Shown: piece by piece, positions 36,091 through 46,774 of the stretch
Position numbering within the stretch: the first letter of the stretch is position 1
How the letters are laid out: the number at the start of each line of letters is the position of its first letter
From: Lota lota
Taxonomy: Eukaryota > Chordata > Actinopteri > Gadiformes > Lotidae
NCBI GenBank assembly: GCA_026745465.1
Contig: JACYXH010000446.1
Coordinates: 1,343,466-1,407,465 of the forward strand
Direction: 5' to 3'
Length of the DNA: 64,000 nt
The notes under the pieces: generated by a model
What the model was told of the DNA's origin: nothing
Seen by the model: only the letters and a program-made list of their open reading frames with translations
The model's database searches: none
Program-made: the position numbers and the translations under genes

Positions 36091-36942
36091 ATGAGCAACT
36101 CTAAGCAAAAGCGCATGGCCGGACAGCCACCCCCCACAAGGGCTAACATCCTTAGCAACAAACTAGCCGCAATTGCGAACGCAAACGAGCTGGTCGAGAA
36201 CACCAACAGCGACAACCTCCCCATGGACAAGCTGGTCGCGGAGTTTGCTAAACAGCGCACTAGTCTCAAGGAGGATATGACAATTTTAATTCAGAACTCT
36301 ATCACACCCCTGCAGGCGGTGGATGCACTTCACGATACAATTCATTGTTTCCAGGGCCGCCTCACCAGAGTCAAAAGCACTGCGGGAGACAACTTTGAAA
36401 ACCTGGCCAAAACAGAGGCAGTCTGTATAACTGGAAACAGACAACGCAATCCTCCTGGACGACCTATAAAACCGGTCAAGACAAACCAATCCACGGATAA
36501 TAAATATACCTGAAGGCAGTGAGACAGGACAAGACCCTATTACATTTGTCTCTAAAATGCTGATGGAAATTATGGGCCCAGAAGTGTTTGTTAAGACCCC
36601 AGAACTGGAGAGAACCCACCGCACTCTCCTTCCCAAACCCAAAGGAGGAACTGCTCTCAGAACCATCATTGTATGCTTTCACCGGTACCAAGACAAGGAA
36701 GGGGCGCTGCTCTGGGCTAGAAAACATGAGCTACGCTATCGGGACAACATCTTGAGATTTTACCCTGACTTCAGTGCAGCCCTGTCTAAAACACGCGCCA
36801 CGTTTAACGAGGTTAAAGCTAGCCTGTACCGAAAAGGCGTACGCTTCAGTCTCCTACACCCTGCCCCGAATCACACTCAAGGAGAAATTTTTACTTTCAG
36901 TGCACTGGAACCCAAGGCATTCCAGGCAGAACGGTTAAAATA
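36091..36942 (+). pseudogene. L1 ORF1 (RNA-binding protein), decayed
   Basis: The start at 36091 (MSNSKQKRMAGQPPPTRANI) opens a frame with a helical, charged segment (KEDMTILIQNSITPLQAVDA). From about 36445 the family sequence continues in another frame (RIINIPEGSETGQDPITF, then FVKTPELERTHRTLLPKPKG and FYPDFSAALSKTRATFNEVK), the RRM-like and C-terminal parts of vertebrate L1 ORF1. A frame change near 36440 and a TAA near 36465 break it. ORF1 proteins coat L1 RNA and help reverse transcription. Confidence 0.85.
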
Positions 36943-37289
36943 GAATGCTGAATCATTTTTAGTTTGATTGGGCTTCTTTCCATGCAGCTTACCTGCCGAA
37001 AGGACTTTCACCGATACCAGATACCGGTACCGATCCCGGGACACCGGGACTTCCCTGCTACGCTGGTGAATTATATTCTAATGCTGTTTTCTTCTTTTTC
37101 ATCAGCGATCAGCTGATGTGGACACTACCGCCTATACCTGGGTGCTTATACTGAAGCTGCGGACTATTATTTTAAGATATTACTATGATTGATGATTGTT
37201 TATTTTACTATAATGGCTACATATGCACACAAGAACAATGTTTTTCGCCACCCCCATTGAAAAATAAATCTGTATGTAACTTTGGTCCT

Positions 37290-38090
37290 ACAAACTATGG
37301 TGCTGTCATCAACCGAGCCATTTCATTTGACATGGGTCTGATGTTCTTACAGTTTATACTTTCTAAGATCCACCTGTTCTCTTCTGCAATAGTTTTGACT
37401 AAAGCACTGATAAGATGTGCATAACATAAGGACAAACAGGAACCTCGGTAAGTAGGTAAATTGTGAGGTTGCACAATCGGAAGACACACTGTCAACATGG
37501 GACTGCTTGCCTCAATTAGGGAGGCATGCTGTTGTAGCAAATTAAATGACTGGTGGCTGGCTCTAATAAAAGGCTAAGTCAAATGGATATCCGAAGTTGA
37601 TTTATTTCATATGCTTTAGCACACAAAAGACACAGTTTCAAAGGCAACTCCACGTAGAGCAGAGTTAGCACCCTGAATAGAGTAAGGAAGCCCTTTTTGT
37701 AGAGTGGAGCAAACAACGTTTCAGAGATATCTTGAGGTTTGTAGATTGGATCAAACAACGATTCAGAGATATCTCGAGGTTTGTAGAGTGGATCAAACAA
37801 CGTTTCAGAGACATCTCGAGGTGCCACCATTTACTATCTATATTTGCTTCAATGCACAGTCAAGGCTGGGCACCTGGCTAACGAGGGGAGCTTTCCCAGG
37901 AGTGCTTCACAGAGTACAGAGCATACTGCAAGAATGCAGGAAAACAGCCAACTGTGGGGAGTTAGATAAAAGAAAGACAGATAGGCCACTATAGTGTGCA
38001 TATAATCACTTGAACATCAAACCTAATTAATTTAAGCGAGCTGGAGCAAGCTGACCTCGGAATAGGGCCTTGGGTAATTTTTCATCACAA
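37290..38090 (-). mobile_element. Segment inserted in the L1, possibly a solo LTR (fossil)
   Basis: This stretch separates L1 ORF1 from ORF2 and has no L1 character. Read on the minus strand it has a 42-bp triplicate (enhancer-like), then GAAATAAATCAACTTCGG (a poly(A)-signal-like AATAAA), a second TTTTATTAG and an end near TTTGCTACA at about 37532. These are features of a retroviral LTR (U3 repeats, R, U5). The left boundary and any target duplication were not found, so the LTR reading is an inference. Confidence 0.4.
37696..37821. repeat. 42-bp tandem repeat, 3 units
   Basis: Units at 37696, 37738 and 37780 share TTTGTAGAGTGGATCAAACA, ACGTTTCAGAGATATC and TCGAGG, with two to four substitutions each. 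Because 42 is a multiple of three, a minus-strand frame gives a 14-residue repeat (DISETLFDPLYKP type), most likely by chance. Confidence 0.95.
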
Positions 38091-38270
38091 TGCCTAGGGT
38101 AAATGTTTATGTGTACTATTCTATGTGTACTTTTGTTTGTACTATTTTCATTTATGTAATATTTCTTTTTGAGAGATATCAAGGTCATCACACTGCATTG
38201 GAGTATATGTCAATCATAGATTGGTGGTGTGACGGGGAAGATTATAGCACGACTGTACACCTATCCAAGT

Positions 38271-39425
38271 ATGAATCCAGTTAAATTTATAACATTCAAT
38301 ACCAAGGGCTTGAATAGCCCAATCAAAAGGAAAAATATCCATTCATACCTGAAGAAACTCAATGCAGATATAGTTTACTTACAAGAAACACACCTCTCTG
38401 ACAGTGAACATAATAAACTCAAGAGCAAGTGGGTTGGTCAGGTGTTTTCTTCCTCCTTTAACACCAAATCAAGAGGAACTGCAATCCTTATAAATAAGAA
38501 CATTCATTTTATCGTTATTAAGAATATACTTGATCCCATGGGCATGTTTGTGTTAGTGGAGGGGCACATGTACTCTGAGTTGGTCACTATTGAACATCTA
38601 TGCTCCTAACTTTGACGACCCTGTATTTATTTAAAAAAAAATCTGGTGTGCTCCTAATTGTTGGGGATTTAAATTTTTGTCCGGACACAGTTCTTGATAA
38701 TCTGATCTCTGACAAGCCACTTTCTCTTACCAAGGCAGCTAAGTTAACAATTTCCTTCATGAAGGACTTCAATTTGACGGATGTTTGGAGATGGTTACAC
38801 CCAGGAGACAGGGACTATTTTTTTATTCACATCCTCATGGCACCCATACGCGTATAGACAACTTTTTATTATCTAACAATCAGTGTCATAGAGTGTTGGA
38901 CGCTCGATACCTTTCTCGGTTATTGAGCGATCACTCCCCCTTGGTTCTGTGTATTTCCATGGCTAATAATATAAAAACATCATATAGATGGAGGCTTAAC
39001 CCTACGCCCCTGAAGCAATCAGACTTTTGCTCCTTAATTAGAGAACAGATAAAAAAGGTATACTAACAAATAGCCACTCCATCCCTAATAGTTTCATTTG
39101 CTGGGATGCGCTCAAGGCACATTATTTCCTACACGATAGGATTGAAAAATAAATATTGTACTGAACTTGATTCAATTGAGTCTGAAATTCAAGTCCTTGA
39201 AAAAACATACCAGAGGACACACCAGAGGGCAAGAGGGCAGTTAATGGAAGTGAAGTAACCGATGGCAGAATCTTTAGCAACCCCACTGAAATTAATGAAA
39301 ACTAAACTAAACTAAAAAATATTATTGTGACTTGTGTACAGCTCAGCCAAGTGGTGACACATCAGCAATTTTTTCCTTTCTTTCCCCACTTAATCTTCCA
39401 TGTTTATCTGATGAGGATGGAAAAG
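38271..39425 (+). pseudogene. L1 ORF2, endonuclease portion, decayed
   Basis: The start MNPVKFITFNTKGLNSPIKR is typical of L1 ORF2. Apurinic-endonuclease-like motifs are visible in order: N in FNTKGLNSP, QETHL (catalytic Glu), GDLNFCPD and LSDHSPLVL (SDH box). The frame changes near 38605 and again between 38785 and 38857, and stops at 39064. Post-endonuclease sequence is recognisable to about 39425 (KKYCTELDSIESEIQVLEKT). No reverse transcriptase domain remains, so this is only the target-nicking part. Confidence 0.87.
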
Positions 39426-39428
39426 GTT

Positions 39429-40886
39429 TCGCCTTATGGGTCAACGAGGCGTCCATGAAGACCACCACGTAAGACGTGACTCTGCCTAGGGGAACCCCTC
39501 TGAGAAGTGCAGGGGGACTTCCCCTTGTGTCGCCTGGGATCCAATATCTGGCGAGCAAACCACCACTGTAGTCTGCGCATAAAGAGCAGACCCAGGGGAA
39601 CCACAGGGTGGGCAGCTGCCATCAGCCCCAACAGGTGCATGACGGACAGTGCGGTCACGCTCTTGCGAACGCGAAAGTGGGAGAGCGCCATCAGGACGGC
39701 ATCTCGCAGAGGAGGCAAGAGCGTCGCAGTCATCGTGACGGAGTCTAGGCAAAGCCCCAAGTAGACTAGCCGGCGGCTGGGGAGCGGGGAGCTCTTCACC
39801 CAGTGATGGCGAAACCGAACGAAGAGAGATGATTTATCACCGTCATGGTGTCTTTTCTCGCAGCTTTCTCTGAGTCGCTCAGAATCAGTAGGACTCATCT
39901 CTTTCCCTGACGCCTGAGCGGTCCCAGTGCTGCCTCTACACACTTCAAAAAGGTGCGCGGGGCCAGGGAGTATCCGAATGGCAGGCACTGGTATTCGTAT
40001 GCCACACCCATAAAGGCGAAGCGGAGACATTTGTTGTGAGCCTGGAGAATAGGTACGTGGAAGTAAGCATCCTTGAGATCCAGGGATGTGAACCAGTCGC
40101 CCTCTCTCACACACCGGAGCAATGCTCCTTTTTGAAGACGCGAAGATCCAGAATGGGTCTCATCTCCCCTGACTTCTTGGGGACCAGGAAGTAGCGGGAG
40201 TAAAACCCTAGGCGTGACTCGAGGGGGGGGGGGCGGCAGAGACGGCACCCTTCCCCATGAGACGGGCCACCTCTGCTGCCAGAGCCGTGATCGCCACTGG
40301 GTCTTGAAGCATTGTCTCCACCACCCCCATAAAGGGTGGGGGACGTTGCCTGAACTGTATGGGATAGCCCCAACTCAACGTGTTGTCCAACCATGTTGGT
40401 AAAACGCATCGCTCTCGCCAACACGCACAGCGCTCGGAGAGAGGGCAAGTAGACAGCTGAGGAACGCCGTCCAGGAATGAGCTGTATTCCTCGGTCCCTA
40501 CCGCCTCCACACTGCGTGTGAACCAAAAGGGAGGGGAGGGACCCTCTGCGAGAGAGCCGCCGGGCTGCTCGCTCTGCTCACAACTTTTCGCCGGGCAAGA
40601 GGAGCAGAGAGGCCCTGAAAAGGGCCGTACCTCCGTCAGCACCACCATGCCGCTGCTGCAAGAAGTGTTCATCGTTATTTTTATATTTTTATATTTTTCT
40701 TTCGTTGATTAGTTCAGGCAAATGCTGAAAGAAAAGGGAGAACGAGTGCTGCTGTGCAGCGCACGGTGCCGTGGGAAATGTGGGCGGTGCCCACGCTAAT
40801 TGGTGCATTGCTGAAAATGTCAGTGAACGCGCACGGGACAAGCCCATAAGGCGAAGCCTCGACATTGTAGCCTACATGAAATAGAA
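39429..40886 (-). mobile_element. DIRS-type retroelement, copy 2 (fossil, much shortened)
   Basis: Fossil in minus orientation and clearly of the same family as copy 1. The right end repeats the terminal motif (GGGACAAGCCCATAAGGCGA..GTAGCCTACATGAAATAGAAC). The left end begins TTCGCCTTATGGG, a piece of the same terminal repeat. Inside are RT sequence (SLDLKDAYFHVPI, YQCLPFGYSLAPRTF; about 39900-40110), post-RT sequence (RLVYLGLCLDSVTMTATLLP; about 39700) and ORF1-side sequence (40210-40670). The recombinase region is not present. The left junction abuts L1 and the right junction abuts element copy B. Confidence 0.85.
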
Positions 40887-42058
40887 CCTTCTCTATCGTT
40901 GCTATGGTGGTGGATATGGACGCTGCTGAAACCAAACAGCCATGTTTGGTTTCAGCATTTCTCGCAAGAAATTTGTATTTTATTGTCATAATCTTCGTTC
41001 ATTGATTGTATATGATGTTTAGTTAGTTAAACTGCTCGTGGCGCTTTTCATGCTCATTTGGGGTTTTGAGGGAATATAATCGGGCTAGGCTATATTCTGT
41101 TTAAGAAAAAAACTAAATTATATGTTTTATTACACAACACGTATTTCAAACATGTAGAACCATGAGCTACAATTTTGTTTGGAATCCCCCCCCCCCCCCC
41201 CCCCCCCCAGTTCTCGTGTATATCCATATGCGCTTGTTAACGACCTATGGGCATTTTTTCATTTTCTGTAACATGCACGCATATATCTTGTATTTAACAT
41301 ATGAACATGTAATATGAACACAATATTCTGAACAACCCCCGAAATGATTGATTGATCCTGATTCGAAAATGATCCTGTGATAGGAGCGGGACGCGGTGAT
41401 GAGGCACATTAATGTATAGGTATCTAACCCTACAATGTAAGCACTGTTCACGTTGCTTACGCGTTTATGAGTTCTATATAAAGGTTAAACAAGCCTAGAT
41501 AAGGATTTATCTCCAATAATGCACTTCAGTCATTTACTAATCTAAAGATAAATGATTTAGCCGGCTTTTACTTCAAACCACAGTGCACTAGTTGCCATAA
41601 TGACTGTATGTGTGGCAGCTGAGCTGCCGTAAATGGTTTTGTTTTTGTCGTAAACTAGGTTTCGCTGGCTAGGAAATATAAAAATATTCTAAGGTGCCTT
41701 TGGAAGGCAAACCACAGTTAACACAGTTCAATTGTAATTAATAAATTACTTTTGTAATCAACGTGACTAATCTATTTTCAAATTACTGTCTGAGGGCTAG
41801 TTACGTCACTCCGAGAGATGTGTTAGCACGGACAGATTTGGTAGTGACACAACCGATAACCTATTCGTGAAAGCAAAACACCAAGCTCATTGATTTAACG
41901 AGGCAGGTTTATTTGACACAATTCATACATTTTTCATGTGTGAGAGGTCATTCCTCATCCTGAGTGTGCATTGACTGTTTCTGTTGTTGAGTTAAATGCC
42001 CATTGCAAGCTTCCTATTTATGTATGGTGTACCCCTACTGTCCACAAGCACCCCCACC
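40887..42058. mobile_element. Unclassified long-inverted-arm element, copy B
   Basis: The left arm (40887-41310) is the reverse complement of copy A's right arm. Shared blocks include TCTATCGTTGCTATGGTGGT, ATGATGTTTAGTTAGTTAAA, the GCTCGTGGCG block, GCTCATTTGGG, ACGACCTATGG and CATGTAATATGAACACAATA. It continues as 41345-42058, collinear with copy A 24272-25030. Copy B therefore supplies the left half and copy A the right half of one element with inverted arms of several hundred bases. A run of 23 C (41186-41208) lies in the left arm. No transposase is seen. Confidence 0.75.
40925..40956. repeat. Perfect 13-bp hairpin in copy B left arm
   Basis: GCTGAAACCAAAC and GTTTGGTTTCAGC flank the loop AGCCAT. 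Copy A has only one half of this hairpin (about 25510-25525). Confidence 0.93.
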
Positions 42059-42565
42059 TCTCCATATGGATATGGAGAATTGTTGCCACGCCCCAGTGGT
42101 GGTGGTGTCATTTATATGAAAGAGGTCTTTAAAATATACTAGAATGATCAATTAGGAGGCCGTAGCCCTACAGGAAGTGATGCAATGAGTAGGTGACTTA
42201 AGGGTCAAGGACACTAACAAGTGAGCTATAGACATGGGGTCTTTTTTATATCAAAGAGAGTCTCAAAGGACATATTTGATTCTCAATTGGGGGCTCCAGC
42301 CCTAAAAGAAGTGACTCACAAAGCCTCAGCAAATGCTCCATCTCGTGGCTCCTCAACCAGCTGCTCGCTTGCAAGATTGTGAGCTGAAGTTCTTCCCAGA
42401 CCTACACCCTACCCATCCAACATGCATATCTGAGAATCAGACCTCTATTTCATAACAAAAAAAAGTTATGAGCAAACTGCACATGAACTTCTTTTAATCT
42501 CATGGTGCGGGCCCCCTTTGACCATTTGACCCCAGACTTGAAAAACGTATCCACAGGCTAGCTGT
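42059..42565. other. Unassigned stretch with a weak ~125-bp duplication
   Basis: Two diverged segments, near 42115-42205 and 42245-42330, share AAGAG.GTCT, ATCAATTAGGAGGC / CTCAATTGGGGGC and the AGCCCTA..GGAAGTGA / AGCCCTA..GAAGTGA blocks. Nothing else is recognised. Confidence 0.45.
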
Positions 42566-43241
42566 GCATGCCTTAAAGAGCCAGTGATCCCAAAACCATT
42601 TTATTTTGTTTTAGACGTGGTCATTTGTCTTATATGATCGTCAACATAGTAATCTATGCCATTGTATCACTGTTACTGAAATAAGTCCCCAATTTAGAGA
42701 AAAAAGGGGTAAAATCCTATGTTTTTGCCATTGTCCCCAAAACACTACGTGAACGTTCCACTCTGCTGCCAACGCAGGTGGCGTTCTTTTTGTGACGTCA
42801 GCCTACCTTTTCCGAGGTAGTCTGACGTCACGACCAAGGGGCACCGGCGGCGCGGTCTGTGTGGACAGAGAACCGAGGGGACGATAAAGTTGAGCTTTTC
42901 GGACACTTATTGTATAACGCCACGGTGAGTGTGGATGGTGAAGCTCCGTGTGATCAGTGATTTATTTAATACCCACGTCTAAGTGAGGGTTAGGCTTCCC
43001 GGACACCTATAGTATAACGCTACAGTGTCTTGCGCATTTCATATACAACATCGCTTATTATAATGCTCATAACAGATACACAACGACGGCACTAAAAAAG
43101 TATCATAAAGTTGGCGTGGGTCGTAACCATGGGGATAACACGCTTCCCTCTTTCCTATAACTCTCAGCCCAAAAAAATAAAAATAAAATCAGTGTTCGAA
43201 TTTCAGCTAAAACAGTGGGTTCACTGGCTCTTCAAGGCATG
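42566..43241. mobile_element. Non-autonomous DNA transposon (676 bp)
   Basis: The inverted ends are GCATGCCTTAAAGAGCCAGT then GATCCC (left) and, on the minus strand, TCATGCCTTGAAGAGCCAGT then GAACCC (right). Inside are an inverted pair AGGTAGGCTGACGTCAC-like / TAGTCTGACGTCACG near 42797-42832 and duplicated CGGACACTTATTGTATAACG / CGGACACCTATAGTATAACG at about 42900 and 43000. If the ends begin at AGAGCCAGTG, a TTAA-like target (TTAA/TCAA) would fit a Kolobok or piggyBac-type MITE, but that is uncertain. Confidence 0.65.
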
Positions 43242-43382
43242 AATTTCCATCTCCATCCCACCGAAAATGGGATCTTCTTAAACTCTATTAAAATCACGCA
43301 GTATTACGTGTAACCAAGAGTTTTTTCGAATAAAATATACATTTTGTACACATCGTTTGTGAACACCTCATACTGTACCAGG

Positions 43383-43408
43383 TGAGATAAGGTATTCACC
43401 TTATCTCA
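43383..43408. repeat. Perfect 11-bp hairpin
   Basis: TGAGATAAGGT and ACCTTATCTCA flank the loop ATTC. It lies about 40 bp before a (TG)n tract. Confidence 0.95.
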
Positions 43409-43444
43409 TACTAGAGAAGGTGATACAAACACCGACATAAGGCC

Positions 43445-43449
<5 letters not shown>

Positions 43450-43499
<50 letters not shown>
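43450..43499. repeat. (TG)25 microsatellite
   Basis: Uninterrupted TG tract. Confidence 0.97.
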
Positions 43500-43501
<2 letters not shown>

Positions 43502-43665
43502 TACATCCTTCAATTGGAGAAGAGAGATAGTTACAGTGGAACACCTGGAGGCGACAGGGAAGTCTGTGGCAGCAGGAAATCAAATAGCTATTAAATGGCC
43601 GTGTTGTCTCCCCCAGCACAGGCGGACCCCGGCTCCCTGGTTGTAAACATATAGCAGGTTTTAGA

Positions 43666-43685
43666 TGCTGCTGCTGCTGCTGCTG
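43666..43685. repeat. (TGC)6 trinucleotide tract
   Basis: Six and two-thirds TGC units, not within a recognised exon. Confidence 0.95.
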
Positions 43686-44956
43686 GTGCAGTGGTACAGT
43701 CCTGAGGAGTAGAGGCAGGGTAGAGGACAATGTTTGACAGTTGCTGAAACTATGACCTGATTAATCCATTAGTCGGTCGAGAGGAAATGCGTTCTCTTGC
43801 TTACTTACTTGGTTACTTTTCTATGTTTAAGATACTAAAATTAATGCTTTCATTTTTTGGAGGGACGTTTGTCAGACAAAGCAAGAACAGTGAAAACTTT
43901 CGTTTGTAATGTTCTTCACCGAGCCCCCCTGGGGTCACATGATAAAAAAAAGATGCATGATAAATCCGTACCATCATTTTAGAAATGTGTTTATAAGGTT
44001 AATAAACTTTACTCACTACTCATTACAAAACCAATGTCTACGGATTACTAAAGCGTGTGTACAGATTTAAGATCTGTGCAATCCATTTGCATTGATGCAT
44101 TTATGGATGAGGAAGAAGACCTATCCTCCCTAAATCACATTTTAATTAATTTATTGAATCATATGGTTGTGTATTGGATTTTTCATGGCGTTAATTTTGT
44201 AATGTTACCTTTATTGTGTGTTTCCCTCGATAACCTCGATAATTTCTTTCTTTGGTTGAAACTTTGGCGCACCGATCTAGTATCTGTTGGTATGGTTTGA
44301 TTATACAACTATTTAGTGAAATAGTTGAGACAGGTTACCTTTTGATCTGGTTTCAAACGGTAAAAAGAGAATGGGGTGAAAAGAAAATGGTTGACATTCA
44401 TCCTCCCTTGCCGTTGAATGAGGTGGTCACGGGTGAGATCGCAGTGCAACTCTGCATCTCTTCTGTCGCTACATGGACGTTGGCGGCTGCATTGAAGGGC
44501 TTATGGAAAAGGCAGATGAGCTGGTGAGGTTGAGATCAGATGTGGTGATATTCCCAGCCATTAAACGAAGGTACACAGAGAGAAAGGGGAATGGATTTAA
44601 TTTGCTTTGGTTTAACTATTGTTGATACATTACATTTCCTTGGAGTTCAAAGATAAAACCAACATTTCCTCAAGGCCTTCATCGCGTGTCTATCCCTTGC
44701 ACATGAAATATTGCTGTATGAGTACAGAGTCACCATCAAAGCATCAAAGGTGTTTGTTTTTTTAATCTCCAGAGTCCCTGGATATTCTACGATGTGCTTC
44801 AGTGCAGCAATTTGAACAAGGAGGAAAATACAAGTTAATAGCCTGACTGTAAGGGGTTAGGACAGGTTTTACACATTACCAGGGAAAAGTATTTGTTGTA
44901 AAACATCCAAATCCAAATCTATTTCTAGGGTGGTTGACCCCAAATAAATCACATCA

Positions 44957-45027
44957 GTCCGTAGCTCAGGAAGTTAGTCAGATCGACGCAAACCTGCAGA
45001 GATGCAGGTACGATTTCCACTGGAATA
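44957..45027 (+). repeat. tRNA-like sequence (tRNA pseudogene or SINE head)
   Basis: A box-A-like TAGCTCAGGAAGTTAG and, 35-40 bases later, a box-B-like GGTACGATTTCC lie within about 70 bases, as in a tRNA. The acceptor ends pair poorly and no anticodon arm is convincing. A decayed SINE head is as likely as a tRNA pseudogene. Confidence 0.4.
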
Positions 45028-45620
45028 GGTGTTGAGGTTATTTTTGAAAAGTCACCTGACCACTAATTAAGGCAAATGAGCTGCTTGTTGTATTGCATGA
45101 TTGACACCGTTGGGTTTGTGTGTGTGCCCATGTGTGTGCACAACATGTGAAGTATTATTTATAAAGAGCTTTTATTTCCAGCAGTAGTCTTTTTTTCATC
45201 TTGGACAATCCAGTATTCCTGAGACTGATCCACTTACACTCATGGCTGATCAATGCATGGCTGCGCGTGTTTTGTTTTCATAATGTCAATATAATGAGCA
45301 TTATTTGCTGCGGCAGTGTTGTTTCACTTGCGTTGCATTGCGTCACAAAGATGAGAAGCCTCAAAGTTAATTCAATAGATTGACTTCAAACGTTGGGAAG
45401 AAGCATTCAAGAAGAAGAGATAAAATCCTTTACAGCATTTGAATTCTGCGGGTGAGATGCAAACAACACATCCATGTTTTACCCAATGTGTACACACATT
45501 ATTTATTGTTCACACGCCACATTCTTCCAGTCAATCTCTCCGTACACAGGTTTGTGAAGCCAGTGACCTTGTGTACCTTGTGCATGAGAGGGTAGAAACA
45601 CTATGTAGTGTTCTGAAACA
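45028..45620. other. Unassigned sequence
   Basis: No gene, RNA or element signal is recognised. Confidence 0.5.
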
Positions 45621-45898
45621 GTGGCACAGTGGTTAGCACTGTTGCCTCACAGCAAGTAGGTCCTTGGTTCAGACCCCAAGGGGGGAGGGACCTTTCTGTG
45701 TGGAGTTTGTATGTTCTTCCCGTGTGCATGTGGGTTTCCTCCAGGTGCTCCGGTTAACTCCCACATCCTTGACCTAGGCAGTAGACTTGGAGTTGGTCCC
45801 CAGGTGCTGCCCACTGCTCCTAGTAATGCTAGTGATGGGTTAAATGCAGAGTCCTCAATTTCCTTCGGGATCAATAAAGTATTTAAAATACAAATATA
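45621..45898 (+). repeat. V-SINE (tRNA head plus conserved fish core)
   Basis: The tRNA-like head GTGGCACAGTGGTTAGCACT, TTGCCTCACAGCAAG and the GGTCCTTGGTTCAGACCCC box-B region are followed by the V-core TTTCTGTGTGGAGTTTGTAT, GTTCTTCCCGTG and GGGTTTCCTCCAGGTGCTCC. The tail is CCTTCGGGATCAATAAAGTA, the common fish LINE-like 3' tail. The order and about 280 bp length fit a nearly complete copy. V-SINEs are non-coding and move using LINE enzymes. Confidence 0.9.
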
Positions 45899-46049
45899 AA
45901 AAAGTGGATATGGGTCACACTATAAATCTTATTAGATTCATCCTTGGTTTCTGAATGGTTTGGGCTATGTAAAATGTCCATCCGTGCATCTTTCTCCACT
46001 GCAGTGAAGGGAAGAAGCATGGCATAATTAGTACTCAAAGTATGTGTGT

Positions 46050-46774
46050 GGTAAGGGGGGGCGTGGCTTAGCGCCGGCTGCAGACAGAAGGGGCGGAGCG
46101 GCTCAATTGGGGTCACAGACACAGCTGTAGGGGATGAGCGCAATTAGGTAGCTATTAAAAGACTGACATGTGTTGTGCTCTCCCCACAGTGATGCGGCCT
46201 GGGTCAATGGACCGGCGAGGTGACGAAGCGGAGGTGGCCCGACCCCAGATACCGCTGTCGAAGATGTCCCCCCAGGACGACGTGGAGGCGTACCTGGAGG
46301 TGTTCGAGGGAACGGCAGGGGCGTGTGGCTGGCGTGAGGGGGAGTGGGCCCTCCGACTGCTGCCCCTCCTGAGAGGAGCGGCCCTGGCGGCCGCCCATGC
46401 GCTGCCGGCCACTGCCCGCGGGGACTAAACCACGGTAAAACGGGGCCTGCTGGACCGCCTCGGCCTGCCGCCGGAGGGCCATCGCCGCCGCTTTAAGGAG
46501 ATGAGGATGGTGGACGTGGGCCGGCCCTTCGCCTATGCGCACCAGCTGGTGGACGCCACGGCTCGATGGCTGCGGCCTGAAGAGCGCAGCGGTCAACAGG
46601 TGGTGGAGCAGGTGGCGCTGGATCGCTTCATCGAGGGCTTGCCTCCAGCCACGGCCGAGTGGGTCCAGTGCCACCGGCCTGCGGACCTGGAGGCCGCCAT
46701 CACCCTGGCGGAGGACCACCGGGCGCTCCCCAGTCGGGACCGGGGCGGGGTAGGGGATTTCCCCACGGCGCCAG
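46050..46774 (+). mobile_element. Gypsy-type gag fragment, SCAN-like (fossil)
   Basis: A GC-rich island in AT-rich DNA. The plus strand from about 46192 encodes a gag protein region resembling the SCAN-domain ancestor of Gmr1-like gypsy elements (DDVEAYLEVFEGTAGACGWR, WALRLLPLLRGAALAAAHAL, then LDRFIEGLPPATAEWVQCHR). The sequence just upstream (46050-46190) contains TATTAAAAGAC and looks like leader sequence. It stops where the LTR at 46775 begins. Broken, with no pol. Not a host SCAN zinc-finger gene, as no KRAB or C2H2 array is present. Confidence 0.75.

Larger units (their letters stand above)
36041..39428 (+). mobile_element. L1-type LINE, 5' portion, interrupted
   Basis: The order is ORF1 (36091-36942), a spacer (36943-37290), an inserted foreign segment (about 37290-38090), then the ORF2 start and endonuclease (38271-39066) and the beginning of the post-endonuclease region, up to about 39425 (peptides such as QPSGDTSAIFSF). 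The reverse transcriptase is absent, because the sequence passes directly into DIRS copy 2. L1 retroposons usually lose their 5' end on insertion. Here the 5' end is kept and the 3' part is lost, which points to later rearrangement. Confidence 0.85.
43242..44956. other. Unassigned sequence with microsatellites and a hairpin
   Basis: Apart from the entries below, I recognise no gene or mobile element. Frames of 80-90 codons at 44055-44527 match no family. Confidence 0.5.

Noticed and set aside
37579-37830. Minus-strand frame with a 14-residue repeat
   Set aside because: It comes from a 42-bp tandem repeat whose length happens to be a multiple of three; no start context or family resemblance.
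44957-45027. Functional tRNA gene
   Set aside because: Box-like motifs are present but the acceptor stem does not pair and box B departs from the consensus.
46192-46774. Host SCAN-domain zinc-finger gene
   Set aside because: Only a gag-like portion is present, without zinc fingers or introns, and it abuts an LTR; a gypsy gag fossil explains it better.
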